Positions 51,130 through 59,767 of a DNA stretch of 64,000 nucleotides are shown here, one piece after another. The notes below the pieces were generated by a model. That model saw only the letters and a list, made by a program, of their open reading frames with translations, was not told the DNA's origin and did not search any database. This DNA comes from Comamonas sp. KCTC 72670 (GTDB lineage Bacteria; Myxococcota; Myxococcia; Myxococcales; Myxococcaceae), in contig BNCN01000015.1 in assembly GCA_014656495.1 (NCBI GenBank), forward strand, positions 102,535 through 166,534, read 5' to 3'. The translations under genes were made by a program, and so were the position numbers. Position 1 is the first letter of the stretch. Every line of letters begins with the position of its first letter.

Positions 51130-51162
51130 CGCTCGTGGCGGGCGGCACCTGCGCCGCGAGCG
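51130..51162 (+). terminator. hairpin after the urease operon
   Basis: CGCTCGTGGCG pairs with CGCCGCGAGCG (one G-T wobble) around an 11-base loop, 17 bases after the ureG stop. Confidence 0.6.
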
Positions 51163-51263
51163 GACCGGCGCGTCGTTCAGCGAGCGCGCGGCAGGAGCGC
51201 GCTCACGTTCACCGTGTCGGGGTCAGTGCCGCCCGGAGGCAGGCTCCGGCGCCGAGGACGCGT

Positions 51264-52097
51264 TCAGGGGAGCTTCAGCGAGCTGCCGTAGTTCACGTCC
51301 CAGTCGGCGTGACCGAGGATGTAGAGCTCGCCGCCCAGGCGCGGGTCCAGCCCCAGGGGGCCGAGGTGCTCGACGTCGGGCGCGTCCTTGAGCTGGCTCA
51401 AGGGCCCCACGCCGAAGTGGCGCCCCAGGCTCCAGTCGGTGTCGTGCGCCATGGCGATGGTGCTGATGGGCGACGGGTACTCGCCGCCCGGCAGGATGTG
51501 GGGGCCATTGCCCGCGGTGCCCCCGAAGGGGTCGAACTCCATCCACCAGCTCGCGGGAATCTGACCACCGGTGCGAGCGCTGGCGGCCTCCGCCCACGCG
51601 ACGTGCGCCGGCGAACCGTAGTAGCCCTTGGCCTGCGACCACTCCTTGAAGGAGCCGTGGCCCGAGGCCCTCAGGTCATCCCCGTAGGCCTTCTCGTCGT
51701 CCGCGCGCTTCTCCGCCACCGCGCGGTCCAGCTCCGCCTGGAGCTTCTCGGGAGGAATGCCGAGGTCCAGCGGCTTCACGCTGATTTCGATGTGGTGGCG
51801 CACCGAGACCCCAAACGGCCCCTGCGTGACGCCCGTCTCCACCTTGATGGTCCTCTTGCCGGAGCCGTCACGGCCCGCCTTCGCCGCCACGGACTGGGCG
51901 GACGCGGCGCCGTCCAGGGACATGGGGCGACGGGCCACCGCCTTCGCGAGGTCGAGCCCATCCAGCGCCTGGTAGGGATTCCGGAGGCCCTTCGAAGCCT
52001 GTCGCGCCGCGTCACCCGTGGCACGGCGGGCCGTGTCGCTCTCCGCGCGGATGGGGAGCCTCGGGGCGGACGGAACGGGCCTGGAAACCTTGGACAT
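51264..52097 (-). CDS. unknown protein with faint phospholipase-A2-like core
   Basis: A 277-residue protein with no signal sequence. The first 70 residues are polar and Ala-rich and look like a disordered or linker region. The C-terminal part has a Gly/Pro-rich loop (FDPFGGTAGNGPH, then GGEYPSPISTIAMAHDTDWSLGRHFGVGPL) and a later HADWDVNYG. An HD pair within a helix after such a loop is reminiscent of the H-D active site of PLA2 folds (including parvovirus-type PLA2), but the similarity is weak and no Cys pairs occur. It could be a secreted effector without a standard signal. The start is uncertain. Confidence 0.45.
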   Translation of the reverse strand: MSKVSRPVPSAPRLPIRAESDTARRATGDAARQASKGLRNPYQALDGLDLAKAVARRPMSLDGAASAQSVAAKAGRDGSGKRTIKVETGVTQGPFGVSVRHHIEISVKPLDLGIPPEKLQAELDRAVAEKRADDEKAYGDDLRASGHGSFKEWSQAKGYYGSPAHVAWAEAASARTGGQIPASWWMEFDPFGGTAGNGPHILPGGEYPSPISTIAMAHDTDWSLGRHFGVGPLSQLKDAPDVEHLGPLGLDPRLGGELYILGHADWDVNYGSSLKLP

Positions 52098-52188
52098 GGG
52101 GGGCTCGGGGGGCGTGCCCCAGGGCGGACCGCCCTGGCCTCCGGATTATCGGCCGGGGCCACCGGAAGTTGACTGCCCGGGCCGGGTG

Positions 52189-52572
52189 TTACGGCGATTC
52201 CTCTTCGTCGAACATCGGGATGACGACGGCCGAGTAGCGCGTCTCCGGGAGGTAGCGAATCTCCAGCTCCATTCCGGGCACCAGCCGCCGGACGTGCTCG
52301 GGCCGCAAGGTCCGCTGCTGCACCAGCAGCCAGGGCGTACCGCGCTCCACGTCGTCGACCTGGAACGTCATCAGGGTGGTGGGCTCGCGGTTGCGGTCCC
52401 GAACGCCGGGCTCGGCCTTCACCAGACGCGCCCGGGCCCGCTGTCCCTGCGTCCACACGTTCACCCGCGTTCGACGCGACCGTCGCAGGATGACGGCTGT
52501 GATGAGCGCCATGGCGCCAGCGAACGCGCCCAGCGCGAGAGCCCACCCCATTCCGTCGTCATGGCCCAGCAT
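52189..52572 (-). CDS. DUF3592-like membrane-anchored protein
   Basis: A 127-residue protein with one N-terminal transmembrane helix (about residues 9-29, WALALGAFAGAMALITAVIL) and a soluble domain of about 85 residues (QGQRARARLVKAEPGVRDRNREPTTLMTFQVDD, then PGMELEIRYLPETRYSAVVIP). The G-x(2)-A-x(2)-V start and the L-P-G-x(2)-V-x-V-x-Y-x-P-x(3)-x-A end are as in DUF3592 proteins. An ATG seven codons later would start directly before the helix. No function is known. It shares the strand with its neighbours but with no tight spacing. Confidence 0.55.
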   Translation of the reverse strand: MLGHDDGMGWALALGAFAGAMALITAVILRRSRRTRVNVWTQGQRARARLVKAEPGVRDRNREPTTLMTFQVDDVERGTPWLLVQQRTLRPEHVRRLVPGMELEIRYLPETRYSAVVIPMFDEEESP

Positions 52573-52632
52573 GGTGGCCGGAGCCTACCGCCTGTGCGCT
52601 GCTCGCGGGAGGCTCCAAGCCAGCCGCCCGTG

Positions 52633-53835
52633 TCACGCGGCTTTCTTCTTCAGCATCCCGTTCGGGTCGATGACGAACTTGCGCGCCACGCCCGTGTCGA
52701 ACTCGTGGTAGCCGCGCGGCGCCTCGTCCAGCGAGATGACCGTGGCGTTGACCACCTTCGCGATGGGCAGCCGGCCATGGAGGATGGCCTGCATCAACTG
52801 GCGGTTGTAGCGCAGCACCGGCGTCTGGCCCGTGTAGAACCGGTGCGACTTGGCCCAGCCCAGGCCGAAGCGCATGCGCAGGTTGCCGTGCCGCGCCGCC
52901 TCGTCCTTCGAGCCCGGGTCCTCCGTCACATACAACCCGGGAATGCCAATGGCCCCCGCGGCCCGCGTCACCGCCATCAGCGAGTTGAGCACCGTGGCGG
53001 GCGCCTCGGTCGAGTGCTGCGCGCCATGGCCCCGCGCCTCGAAGCCCACCGCGTCCACGGAGGCATCCACCTCCGGCACGCCCACGACGGCGGCGATCAA
53101 CTCCTCCAGCTTGTCGCTCTTCGTGAGGTCGATGGGCTCGAAGCCCACGGACTTCGCGTGCGCCAGCCGCTCCTTGTTCATGTCCCCCACCATCACCACC
53201 GCCGCGCCCAACACGTGCGCGGACGCCGCCGCGGCGAGCCCCACCGGCCCCGCACCCGCGACGTACACGGTGGAGCCCACGCCCACGCCCGCCGAGACAG
53301 CACCATGGAAGCCCGTGGGCAGGATGTCCGACAGCATGGTCAGGTCGAGAATCTTCTCCATCGCCTGGGCCTTGTCGGGGAAGCGGATGAGGTTGAAGTC
53401 CGCGTAGGGCACCATGACGTATTCGGCCTGCCCGCCGACCCAGCCCCCCATGTCCACGTAGCCGTACGCGCCGCCCGCGCGGCCCTCGTTGACGTTGAGG
53501 CAGACGCCCGTCTGCTGCTCTCGGCAGGTGCGGCAGCGGCCACAGGCGACGTTGAAGGGCACGGTGACGAGGTCACCGACGTCCAGGAACTCGACGTCCT
53601 TTCCCTTCTCCACGATTTCGCCGGTGATTTCGTGCCCGAGCACCAGCCCCTTGGGCGCCGTCGTCCTCCCTCGCACCATGTGCTGGTCCGAGCCGCAGAT
53701 GTTGGTGGAGACCACCTTGAGGATGACGCCGTGCTCGATGGGCTTTCCCTTCGGATTGGCCAACTTCGGGTAATCAATGGACTGCACCTCGACCTTGCCG
53801 GGGCCGAGATAGACGACGCCACGATTGCTGGGCAT
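52633..53835 (-). CDS. fdhA: glutathione-independent formaldehyde dehydrogenase
   Basis: A 400-residue zinc- and NAD-dependent MDR enzyme that matches Pseudomonas putida formaldehyde dehydrogenase along its whole length: NRGVVYLGPGKVEVQSIDYPK, VVSTNICGSDQHMVRGRT, VLGHEITGE, the structural zinc site CGRCRTCREQQTGVC, GGAYGYVDMGGW, SDILPTGFHGAVSAGVG, the NAD site AGAGPVGLAAAASA and IGIPGLYVTEDPG. It oxidises formaldehyde to formate without glutathione by dismutation in the known enzyme. AGGAGG precedes the ATG at nine bases. It is monocistronic by spacing. Confidence 0.92.
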   Translation of the reverse strand: MPSNRGVVYLGPGKVEVQSIDYPKLANPKGKPIEHGVILKVVSTNICGSDQHMVRGRTTAPKGLVLGHEITGEIVEKGKDVEFLDVGDLVTVPFNVACGRCRTCREQQTGVCLNVNEGRAGGAYGYVDMGGWVGGQAEYVMVPYADFNLIRFPDKAQAMEKILDLTMLSDILPTGFHGAVSAGVGVGSTVYVAGAGPVGLAAAASAHVLGAAVVMVGDMNKERLAHAKSVGFEPIDLTKSDKLEELIAAVVGVPEVDASVDAVGFEARGHGAQHSTEAPATVLNSLMAVTRAAGAIGIPGLYVTEDPGSKDEAARHGNLRMRFGLGWAKSHRFYTGQTPVLRYNRQLMQAILHGRLPIAKVVNATVISLDEAPRGYHEFDTGVARKFVIDPNGMLKKKAA

Positions 53836-54099
53836 GGGCGGAACCCTCCTGGAGCTGCGATGCCAGGGTTAAGGCTGGGGACCCACCCCGGCACTGGCAC
53901 GCACCAGCGCGAGCGCAACGAAGGGTCTGCCTTCCCGTCCGCTGTCCAGGCTGCGCGGGGGGCGCGCTGGTCAGCGCGCTCGCCCCGCCCCATCTTTCGC
54001 GACGTGACGCACTGAGGAGCGGGAGTGAGGGCCACGACCCAGGTCCGAGCCCATGGACCGTGGTCACCTCACTTCCATCCTCTCCTCTTTTTGAAGCGG

Positions 54100-54675
54100 T
54101 TACTGCGTCTGCCGAGGCGCCTGGGTGGGCGGCGTGTCATGCGCCGGCACCCGGGCGGGCGGCACCTTCCCCACCGGCGTCTTCTTGTGGTTGTTGTTGG
54201 CGCGTCCGAGGTACCGCTCGATGCGCCGCTGCACGTCCGGCAGCACGTCGTTGGGGATGGGGATGGACAGGTTGTACTGGGCGATCTTCCAGGCGCTGGC
54301 GTCCTTCACGAGCACGCCGCTGCCGCGGGCCGGGCCCATGTTGGCCGTGTCCAGCGCCTCGTCGAACCAGGCCACGGCGCCATCCTTCGAGAACGTGATG
54401 TGGCGCGACACCGCCTTGAAGTTCCAGGCCTTGCCCTTGGAGAAGTACGGCCTGGCCCAGGCGCGGAACTCGTCGCGCGTCCAGCGCTCGGTGGCGTCGG
54501 TGCCCAGGTAGACGGCGTCGTCGGTGAAGTGGCCGAAGTAGCGCGCCTCGTCCGCCACGGCCGCGGCCTGGTGCCAGTCATCCAGCACGGCGGTGACGGC
54601 GGCCTTGGGGTCCGCGGGGGCGGTGTTCGCGGGAGCGACGGCGAGCACGAAGAGCAACAGGGAAACGGTAGGCAC
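54100..54675 (-). CDS. exported NTF2-like (SnoaL/DUF4440) protein
   Basis: The GTG at 54675 has GAGGT eight bases upstream and opens a signal peptide (VPTVSLLLFVLAVAPANT). Residues about 25-140 form an NTF2-like cone fold: AAVTAVLDDWHQAAAVADEARYFGHFTDDAVYLGTDATERWTRDEFRAWARPYFSKGK, then FSKDGAVAWFDE and WKIAQYNLSIPIPND. The C-terminal tail of about 50 residues is basic and Pro-rich. Members are varied and often bind small hydrophobic ligands; no active site is evident. It stands alone. Confidence 0.75.
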   Translation of the reverse strand: MPTVSLLLFVLAVAPANTAPADPKAAVTAVLDDWHQAAAVADEARYFGHFTDDAVYLGTDATERWTRDEFRAWARPYFSKGKAWNFKAVSRHITFSKDGAVAWFDEALDTANMGPARGSGVLVKDASAWKIAQYNLSIPIPNDVLPDVQRRIERYLGRANNNHKKTPVGKVPPARVPAHDTPPTQAPRQTQ

Positions 54676-54770
54676 GCGGAAGACCTCGTCAGGCAGGGCG
54701 TTCAAGGTATGAAGCGGCACGGCCCGCCCCGCGTCAAGGCGCTCGGGGCGGAGAGAAAGGCACGAATCGC

Positions 54771-55547
54771 ATGGTCCTCGAGAGCTTCGTGGTGGGTGAG
54801 GGCGATGTGCCCACGGTGATGCTGCACGGCTTCCTGGGCACGGGGCGCAACCTGCGCTCGCTGGCGACGGCGTGGAGCGCGGCGGACCCGAGCCGGCGGC
54901 TCCTGCTGCCGGACCTCACCGGCCACGGCACGTCCCCGGCACCGCAGGCGAACTCGGACCTCTACAGCATGGCCCGTGACGTGGTGGACACCGCGCGGGC
55001 GCAGGGCTTCGACGGTCCCTTCGATTGGGTGGGGCACTCCCTGGGCGGCCGCGTGTCGCTCGCGGCGAGCCTGCATGTCCCGGAAGCGGTCCGCAGCGTG
55101 TCCCTGTTGGACATCGCGCCGGGGCCCGTCCCGGGGGACTTGTCGGAGAGCGGGAAGGTGCTGGGCATCCTGCTCCAGGCCCCCGCGCGCGCGGAGAACC
55201 GCCGGGCGATGCGCGCGGAGCTCACGGGCCGAGGGTTGTCGGAGCCACTGTCGGACTGGCTGCTGATGAACCTGGTAACGGCGGACAGCGGCGTGCATTG
55301 GCGCTTCGACCGCCAGGCGCTGGCGGAGCTGCACTCGCGCGTGAACGGCACGGACCTGTGGGCGGCGGTGGAGCGCAAGGACGGTCCACCCACGCGTTGC
55401 CTCCGAGGTGACCGGTCCAAGTATGTGACGGACGCGGACGTGGCGCGCATGGTGGCCGCGGGCTGCCCGGTGGAACATCTCCCGGAGGCCGGCCACTTCG
55501 TCCACGTGGACGCGCCGAAGGAAGTGCTCGCGTGGGTGATGCGCTGA
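54771..55547 (+). CDS. alpha/beta hydrolase of the YbfF/ABHD11 type
   Basis: A 258-residue cytosolic hydrolase. HGFLGTGRNLRSLA (oxyanion), LLPDLTGHGTSP, GHSLGGRVSLAAS (nucleophile Ser), SVSLLDIAPGP and GHFVHVDAPKEVLAWV (catalytic His) match E. coli YbfF and mitochondrial ABHD11 esterases; the acid is in RGDRSKYVTDADV. YbfF hydrolyses acyl-CoA-like thioesters and short esters. The gene is divergent from the NTF2-like gene and has GGAGAG upstream. Its natural substrate is unknown. Confidence 0.78.
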   Translation: MVLESFVVGEGDVPTVMLHGFLGTGRNLRSLATAWSAADPSRRLLLPDLTGHGTSPAPQANSDLYSMARDVVDTARAQGFDGPFDWVGHSLGGRVSLAASLHVPEAVRSVSLLDIAPGPVPGDLSESGKVLGILLQAPARAENRRAMRAELTGRGLSEPLSDWLLMNLVTADSGVHWRFDRQALAELHSRVNGTDLWAAVERKDGPPTRCLRGDRSKYVTDADVARMVAAGCPVEHLPEAGHFVHVDAPKEVLAWVMR

Positions 55548-55727
55548 GCACTTGCTGAACCTGGGTGATTCGCCAGCCGCGCGCATCGACGGCGTCGCTG
55601 GCGCGCATGTCCAGAGCTGCGGGCAGAGCAAAATGGGTGGCCACGACCACATACGTCATTGGCGTATGGTCATATGCGCCTGAGTCGAAAGACTGAAGCT
55701 CTCACCTTTGGCTGAGAGGACATGGCC
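55548..55727 (+). promoter_or_regulatory. 180-base leader of the toxin/immunity pair
   Basis: This segment is less GC-rich than its neighbours, especially 55625-55720, and contains an inverted repeat CATACG-N7-CGTATG at 55650-55668 and a CATATG palindrome at 55671-55676. These lie about 55-75 bases before the toxin start and could be operator sites. GAGAGG lies before the ATG at 55728. No certain promoter hexamers were identified. Confidence 0.4.
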
Positions 55728-56651
55728 ATGCGCTCCCGGATGTGCGGTGCCGTCTTTCTTCTGCTCATCTTCTCGGCCTGCGCGACGACGGAACCCATCC
55801 CGAGAGCACCAGCAGCACGCAGTCGGAAGGTTGCCAACCTTCAGCGAGCAGCGGCGCTGCCTTGGCGGGACGGTGGGCGATGTGTTGTCCGGGAAGCCAA
55901 CCAAGATTGGCCCGTTCTCGCGGAGCGGTGCTATCGAGCCCTCGACCATGACCGGGTCGAGTTTCACGACACGACAGGGAGATGCGCGGTTGCATCAGCG
56001 GGTGCCGCTGCCGTCGGCGTCGGGCTTTGCGTGCTGATGGCTCCTGAGATCGTCGTGGGAGCCGTCATCGTCCTTGGCGTGGTGGTGGTCGCCGTCGCCA
56101 TCAAGGAGGAACTGGAGGCGTATGAGCTGCGCCAGCTCTATCCCGAGAAAGCGGGAGCGGCGAGAGGCACGAACGCGGGTTCCCAAGAGGCCAGCTCGAA
56201 GCACAAACCCCGGCGAGAGCAGGAGCCAGCGGGACAAGACTGGAATCCTCCGGTTCCCCCAGCAACCGTGGAGCGAACGCGCCGCGCCAGTTGCGAACCT
56301 GTTCCGGTGCCTCACCGAGGCGGAGACGACAAACACAACGAGTGCGCCGATACGTTTCCGCCGAACCGGTATCCCGGCAACGACGTACTTGTGAACGGCA
56401 AGCGTTTTGATGCACTGCAAGTTGGCGCGCGCGTACTCTGGGAAATCAAGCTCTACCAGTTTGAAACGTACAGTGACTTCCTGCGGGTTCGGGTGGTCGA
56501 AGACCAGGTGCTAGAGTTCCAGGAAGACCGTGACGTGGCGGCAGCCTGTGGATATGGCTTCGCTGTCGGGGTGAGCAGCGCCGCACACCAAGAAGCGCTC
56601 CTGGAACAAGACCCCAGCCTTAGAATCGTCGTTACAGGGTGCAAACGATGA
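55728..56651 (+). CDS. candidate SitA-like lipoprotein toxin, REase-like C-terminal domain
   Basis: A 307-residue protein. The ATG at 55728 has GAGAGG at eight bases; an ATG two codons upstream is too close to it. The lipoprotein signal ends LIFSACATT (C18). A hydrophobic segment at about 88-125 (VVGAVIVLGVVVVAVAIKEEL) follows a Cys-containing domain, then a charged linker. The C-terminal domain (about 205-307: NDVLVNGKRFDAL, D228, then LWEIKLYQFETYSDF with E239 and K241) shows the D-x(10)-ExK core of PD-(D/E)xK nucleases. This is the plan of myxobacterial SitA toxins, which pass between cells by outer-membrane exchange. I recall a DUF6310 family with this end. It overlaps the next gene by ATGA. 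Confidence 0.6.
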   Translation: MRSRMCGAVFLLLIFSACATTEPIPRAPAARSRKVANLQRAAALPWRDGGRCVVREANQDWPVLAERCYRALDHDRVEFHDTTGRCAVASAGAAAVGVGLCVLMAPEIVVGAVIVLGVVVVAVAIKEELEAYELRQLYPEKAGAARGTNAGSQEASSKHKPRREQEPAGQDWNPPVPPATVERTRRASCEPVPVPHRGGDDKHNECADTFPPNRYPGNDVLVNGKRFDALQVGARVLWEIKLYQFETYSDFLRVRVVEDQVLEFQEDRDVAAACGYGFAVGVSSAAHQEALLEQDPSLRIVVTGCKR

Positions 56652-57403
56652 CCACGCCACAGCGCCTGAATTTGACCGCCTATGCGCCCAACCTTGTGGG
56701 ACCTGATGGCCGCACAATCGCCATCGTCCGGGGCATGGAACAGGCGATGCCCGGCTTGCGCCTGGAATGGGAAGTAGGCGATGGAGGACAGCCCATCGAG
56801 TTATCGCATCGCGAGTCATGGCTCGCCGAGGCCGCAACACGTGGACGGTTCCCACTGCTGTGCAACGGAGACGAAAGCTACCCTGTGACCATCTCCGGGA
56901 TGCGACGCTCCGCCTCAGCGAGCCCTCGCGGCCAGCCTCAGCTACAAATCCACGCGAAGCTGCCGCTAGACTCGGCCGTCATCACGGCAGCGATGGCCGT
57001 GATTGAAGCCGTGGGAGAGGGCGCGCACGCGTTCTGGGGACATGCCACACCGGATGACGCCGCCTTGGACATCGCGCATCAGATCGCGCCCACACTGGAA
57101 GGGCCACCAGCCCCGCGCCGAGGTCTGCCCGCACTGAAGCTCTTCGATCGCGTCCGTGCGCCAGAGATTCCCTACTATCTCGGATGGCTGAATTACTGGT
57201 CGGCCGCCTCCGCGCGGGCCATCGGGTTTCCAGACCTGGCTCGCGATGCCGACCTCCTCTCGCGGGCGCGCCGCACGGAGACGGGCGGGTGGGTCGTGCG
57301 GCTCACGGAAGCGCCCCTCGACTTGGACGACCCAGCCCACCTGGAAGCGCTCAAGCAAGCCTACGAGAGGTTCCCTGAAATTGGCGCGCGCACGGCGCCC
57401 TGA
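56648..57403 (+). CDS. candidate immunity protein (SitI-like; DUF5953-like)
   Basis: A 251-residue soluble protein translated from an ATG inside the stop of the toxin gene, with no signal peptide. It begins LNLTAYAPNLVGPDGRTIAIVRGMEQAMPGLRLEW and contains IPYYLGWLNYWSAASARAIGFPD and DLARDADLLSRA, with an acidic end. The pattern recalls a DUF5953 family that I remember as occurring next to DUF6310-type lipoproteins in myxobacteria. Cytoplasmic location, tight coupling and order after the toxin all fit an immunity role against a nuclease. The assignment rests on context; the sequence itself gives no mechanism. Confidence 0.55.
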   Translation: MTTPQRLNLTAYAPNLVGPDGRTIAIVRGMEQAMPGLRLEWEVGDGGQPIELSHRESWLAEAATRGRFPLLCNGDESYPVTISGMRRSASASPRGQPQLQIHAKLPLDSAVITAAMAVIEAVGEGAHAFWGHATPDDAALDIAHQIAPTLEGPPAPRRGLPALKLFDRVRAPEIPYYLGWLNYWSAASARAIGFPDLARDADLLSRARRTETGGWVVRLTEAPLDLDDPAHLEALKQAYERFPEIGARTAP

Positions 57404-57499
57404 ACCGGGACGAGCAGCATCCGTTTCCTGCACGTTGAGGCACGCAGATGTCGGGCGGCATCGCCGCGAGGCGCGCGTGCCCCACCCCGCCGCCGTCCG

Positions 57500-59680
57500 T
57501 CAGATGCGCACGCCCAGCAGCAGGCCCGGCCACATGCGGACGCCGCCGGGCCCCTTGCCCAGCTTCCACTGCGGCAACCAGCTCACGTCGCGGTCCTCGT
57601 CCTGGGACGAGGGGTCATACGCGTTGAGGGACACACCTCCGAAGAGCGCGAAGCGGCGGCGCAGCTCCCAGCCCAGCGTGGCGCGCATCCGGAACAAGGT
57701 GTTCTTGGGCCCCGAGCCATAGAAGTTCGGCTGCCAGCTCCCGTAGGACAGGTCCACGTCCAGCGAGTAGCGGTCCGCCATGTCCAACGGGAAGTGCACC
57801 CCCAGGCCCAGGTTGAGGAAGGTGCGCAGCGAGTCCTCGCCAATGCCCACGCCCGTGGTGGCCAGCACGTACACCCTCCGGCTCCCGTACTTGATGCCCA
57901 CCGACAGGGGCATCACGTCGTCGGCGGACAGCTCGAGCACGAAGCGCCCCTTGCGGACGATGCTCAGCAGCCCCAGGGGCACCGACACGTCATCCGCGAT
58001 GTTGATGAGCCCCAACTGCACGCCGCGCACCTCGGCCGCCACGTTGATGAGCCCCACCTGCGCGCCCGCGACGTCACCGGAGATGTTGATGAGGCCCACC
58101 TGCGCGCCCGCGAGCCGCTCCGCCAGGTTGATGCCCGCGGCCGCCTGGAAGCCATGGAGGCTCGCCGCTGCGCGGTTCGCGGTGACGCTCACCTGGAAGC
58201 CCGTGAAGTCGCGCTCGGCCATGTTGAAGACGGCGGAGACCTGACCGCCCGTCCCACCGCCGAACGCGAGGTTTCCGCCGAACGCCGTCTGGAGCCCGAA
58301 AATCTCGCCGCCCGCCACGTTCGCCACGCCGGAGACCTGCGCGCCCTCCACCGTCCCATCCACCCACCCCACGCCCGCGGAGACCCCCAGCCCCTGGAGC
58401 TGCATCGAGCGCACGCCCAGCACGCCCACCGCCAGGTGGTTGCGCCCACCACCGCCCTTCAGTGAGCTCGTGGCCAGCGGCGGCACCAACGACAGGTTCA
58501 AGGGCACGGAGGGCACCTCCAACCGCCCCACCGGCTCGCCCGTGGACAACGCCTCCGCCCGCACGCCGGCGCCACCCCGCGCCGCCGTGCGCGTCAACGT
58601 CACGGGGACGAAGTGCTCGGCGCGCAGCTCCGAGCCACCCTTGGCGGACACCATCAGCTCCGCCTCGAAGCGCTGCGAGGGCCGCTCCAGCACCACCTGG
58701 TAGCGCCCCGCCTCCAACCCCAGCGCCAGACGCCGGCCCGCGGGCTTCTGCAGCTCTGCGACGAGCTGGTTGCCCCAGTCCCGCACGAAGAGGCGCCCCT
58801 GCACGTCCTCCGCCACGGTGAGGCGCACGCGAGAGCCGCGCAGGTCCGTCAGCACCAGGTCGCCACTGCCCGCGAGCTGGATGTCGTAGGCGGCGTGCTG
58901 CGGCCCGCCCTGCGAACGCTCGGTGCGCGCCAGCGTTTCGTGGAAGGCGAACTGGTAGGCCTCGTGCAACGTGACGCGGCCATCGCCGCTGGAGTCCGCC
59001 GCGCCGCGCAGCCCCGTCACCAGGAAGTACGTGAAGAAGGACGCGCCGATGCTGTCCGACTCCTGCGCCACCTCGTCCGCCGAGCTGGAGGCGAGATACG
59101 CGTGGCCGCGCACCTGGGACGACGCATCCGTGAGGAAGCCGGGCCGGTGCACTCCGCCCTTGAGCCGCGTCACCGCGCCGGAGCCACACGAATCCAGAAT
59201 CGCGATGCGCACGTCCACGGGCACCGCGCTCAGGCCCTGCTTCAACGCCGCGTAGGACAGCCGCTCGCCGCGCGGCAGCAGCCCCTCTCCATCCGAGTGC
59301 CCCGAGTAGTAGAGCACCAGCTCACTGCGCACGCCCTCCGCGTTCGCGGCCTCCACCAGCACGCGCATCCGCTCCAGCGCCGCGAGCAGTCCCTTGCGGT
59401 CCGCCTCCAGCAACAACACGCGGTCCGCCACCGCCACGCCGCCCAGCTCCTCCAGCACGCGCGACATGGCGAGCGCATCCGAGCCCGCGTAGCGCAGCCG
59501 CTCACGACCCTCGCCGCCCTCGCTGGAGCCCACGAGGAGCGCGAAGCGGCGCAGCGTCACCGCGGGCTCCGCCACCGGCTGCGTGGCCGCGATGGACGCC
59601 TGTGCCCAGACGCCCAGGCACACGGCCGCCAGCAGCCCCGCCAGGCGGCCCCATCCTCCCGCAGTGGTGCGTCCCATCAT
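57500..59680 (-). CDS. caspase-like (C14) peptidase joined to a surface-repeat barrel
   Basis: A 726-residue exported protein. After a signal peptide (about residues 12-32) comes a caspase fold (about 44-290) with the catalytic dyad H128 (LYYSGHSDGEG) and C165 (AILDSCGSGAV), as in metacaspase-like proteins. A middle region of beta strands follows. About residues 480-590 contain repeats such as AGAQVGLINISGDVAGAQVGLINVAAEVRGVQLGLINI, the pattern of LA_2272-type surface repeats, and the end looks like an outer-membrane barrel. The ATG at 59680 or the adjacent one is used. It lies 87 bases after a receptor-associated lipoprotein gene on the same strand. Confidence 0.75.
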   Translation of the reverse strand: MMGRTTAGGWGRLAGLLAAVCLGVWAQASIAATQPVAEPAVTLRRFALLVGSSEGGEGRERLRYAGSDALAMSRVLEELGGVAVADRVLLLEADRKGLLAALERMRVLVEAANAEGVRSELVLYYSGHSDGEGLLPRGERLSYAALKQGLSAVPVDVRIAILDSCGSGAVTRLKGGVHRPGFLTDASSQVRGHAYLASSSADEVAQESDSIGASFFTYFLVTGLRGAADSSGDGRVTLHEAYQFAFHETLARTERSQGGPQHAAYDIQLAGSGDLVLTDLRGSRVRLTVAEDVQGRLFVRDWGNQLVAELQKPAGRRLALGLEAGRYQVVLERPSQRFEAELMVSAKGGSELRAEHFVPVTLTRTAARGGAGVRAEALSTGEPVGRLEVPSVPLNLSLVPPLATSSLKGGGGRNHLAVGVLGVRSMQLQGLGVSAGVGWVDGTVEGAQVSGVANVAGGEIFGLQTAFGGNLAFGGGTGGQVSAVFNMAERDFTGFQVSVTANRAAASLHGFQAAAGINLAERLAGAQVGLINISGDVAGAQVGLINVAAEVRGVQLGLINIADDVSVPLGLLSIVRKGRFVLELSADDVMPLSVGIKYGSRRVYVLATTGVGIGEDSLRTFLNLGLGVHFPLDMADRYSLDVDLSYGSWQPNFYGSGPKNTLFRMRATLGWELRRRFALFGGVSLNAYDPSSQDEDRDVSWLPQWKLGKGPGGVRMWPGLLLGVRI

Positions 59681-59767
59681 CCGCGTCCCGCCCCGCGCGT
59701 CAGGCCCGGCCAGCCTCACGTGTGCCGCCTCGGCATATCTCGACTGCCGCCCCAGCGCGAGCCCGGC

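Noticed and set aside
52580..52616. Hairpin GGAGCCT/AGGCTCC after the formaldehyde dehydrogenase gene
   Set aside because: The loop is 23 bases and no T tract follows; evidence is too weak to call a terminator.
52018..54015. Open frame of 665 codons on the plus strand
   Set aside because: Opposite the formaldehyde dehydrogenase, which matches its family over its full length.
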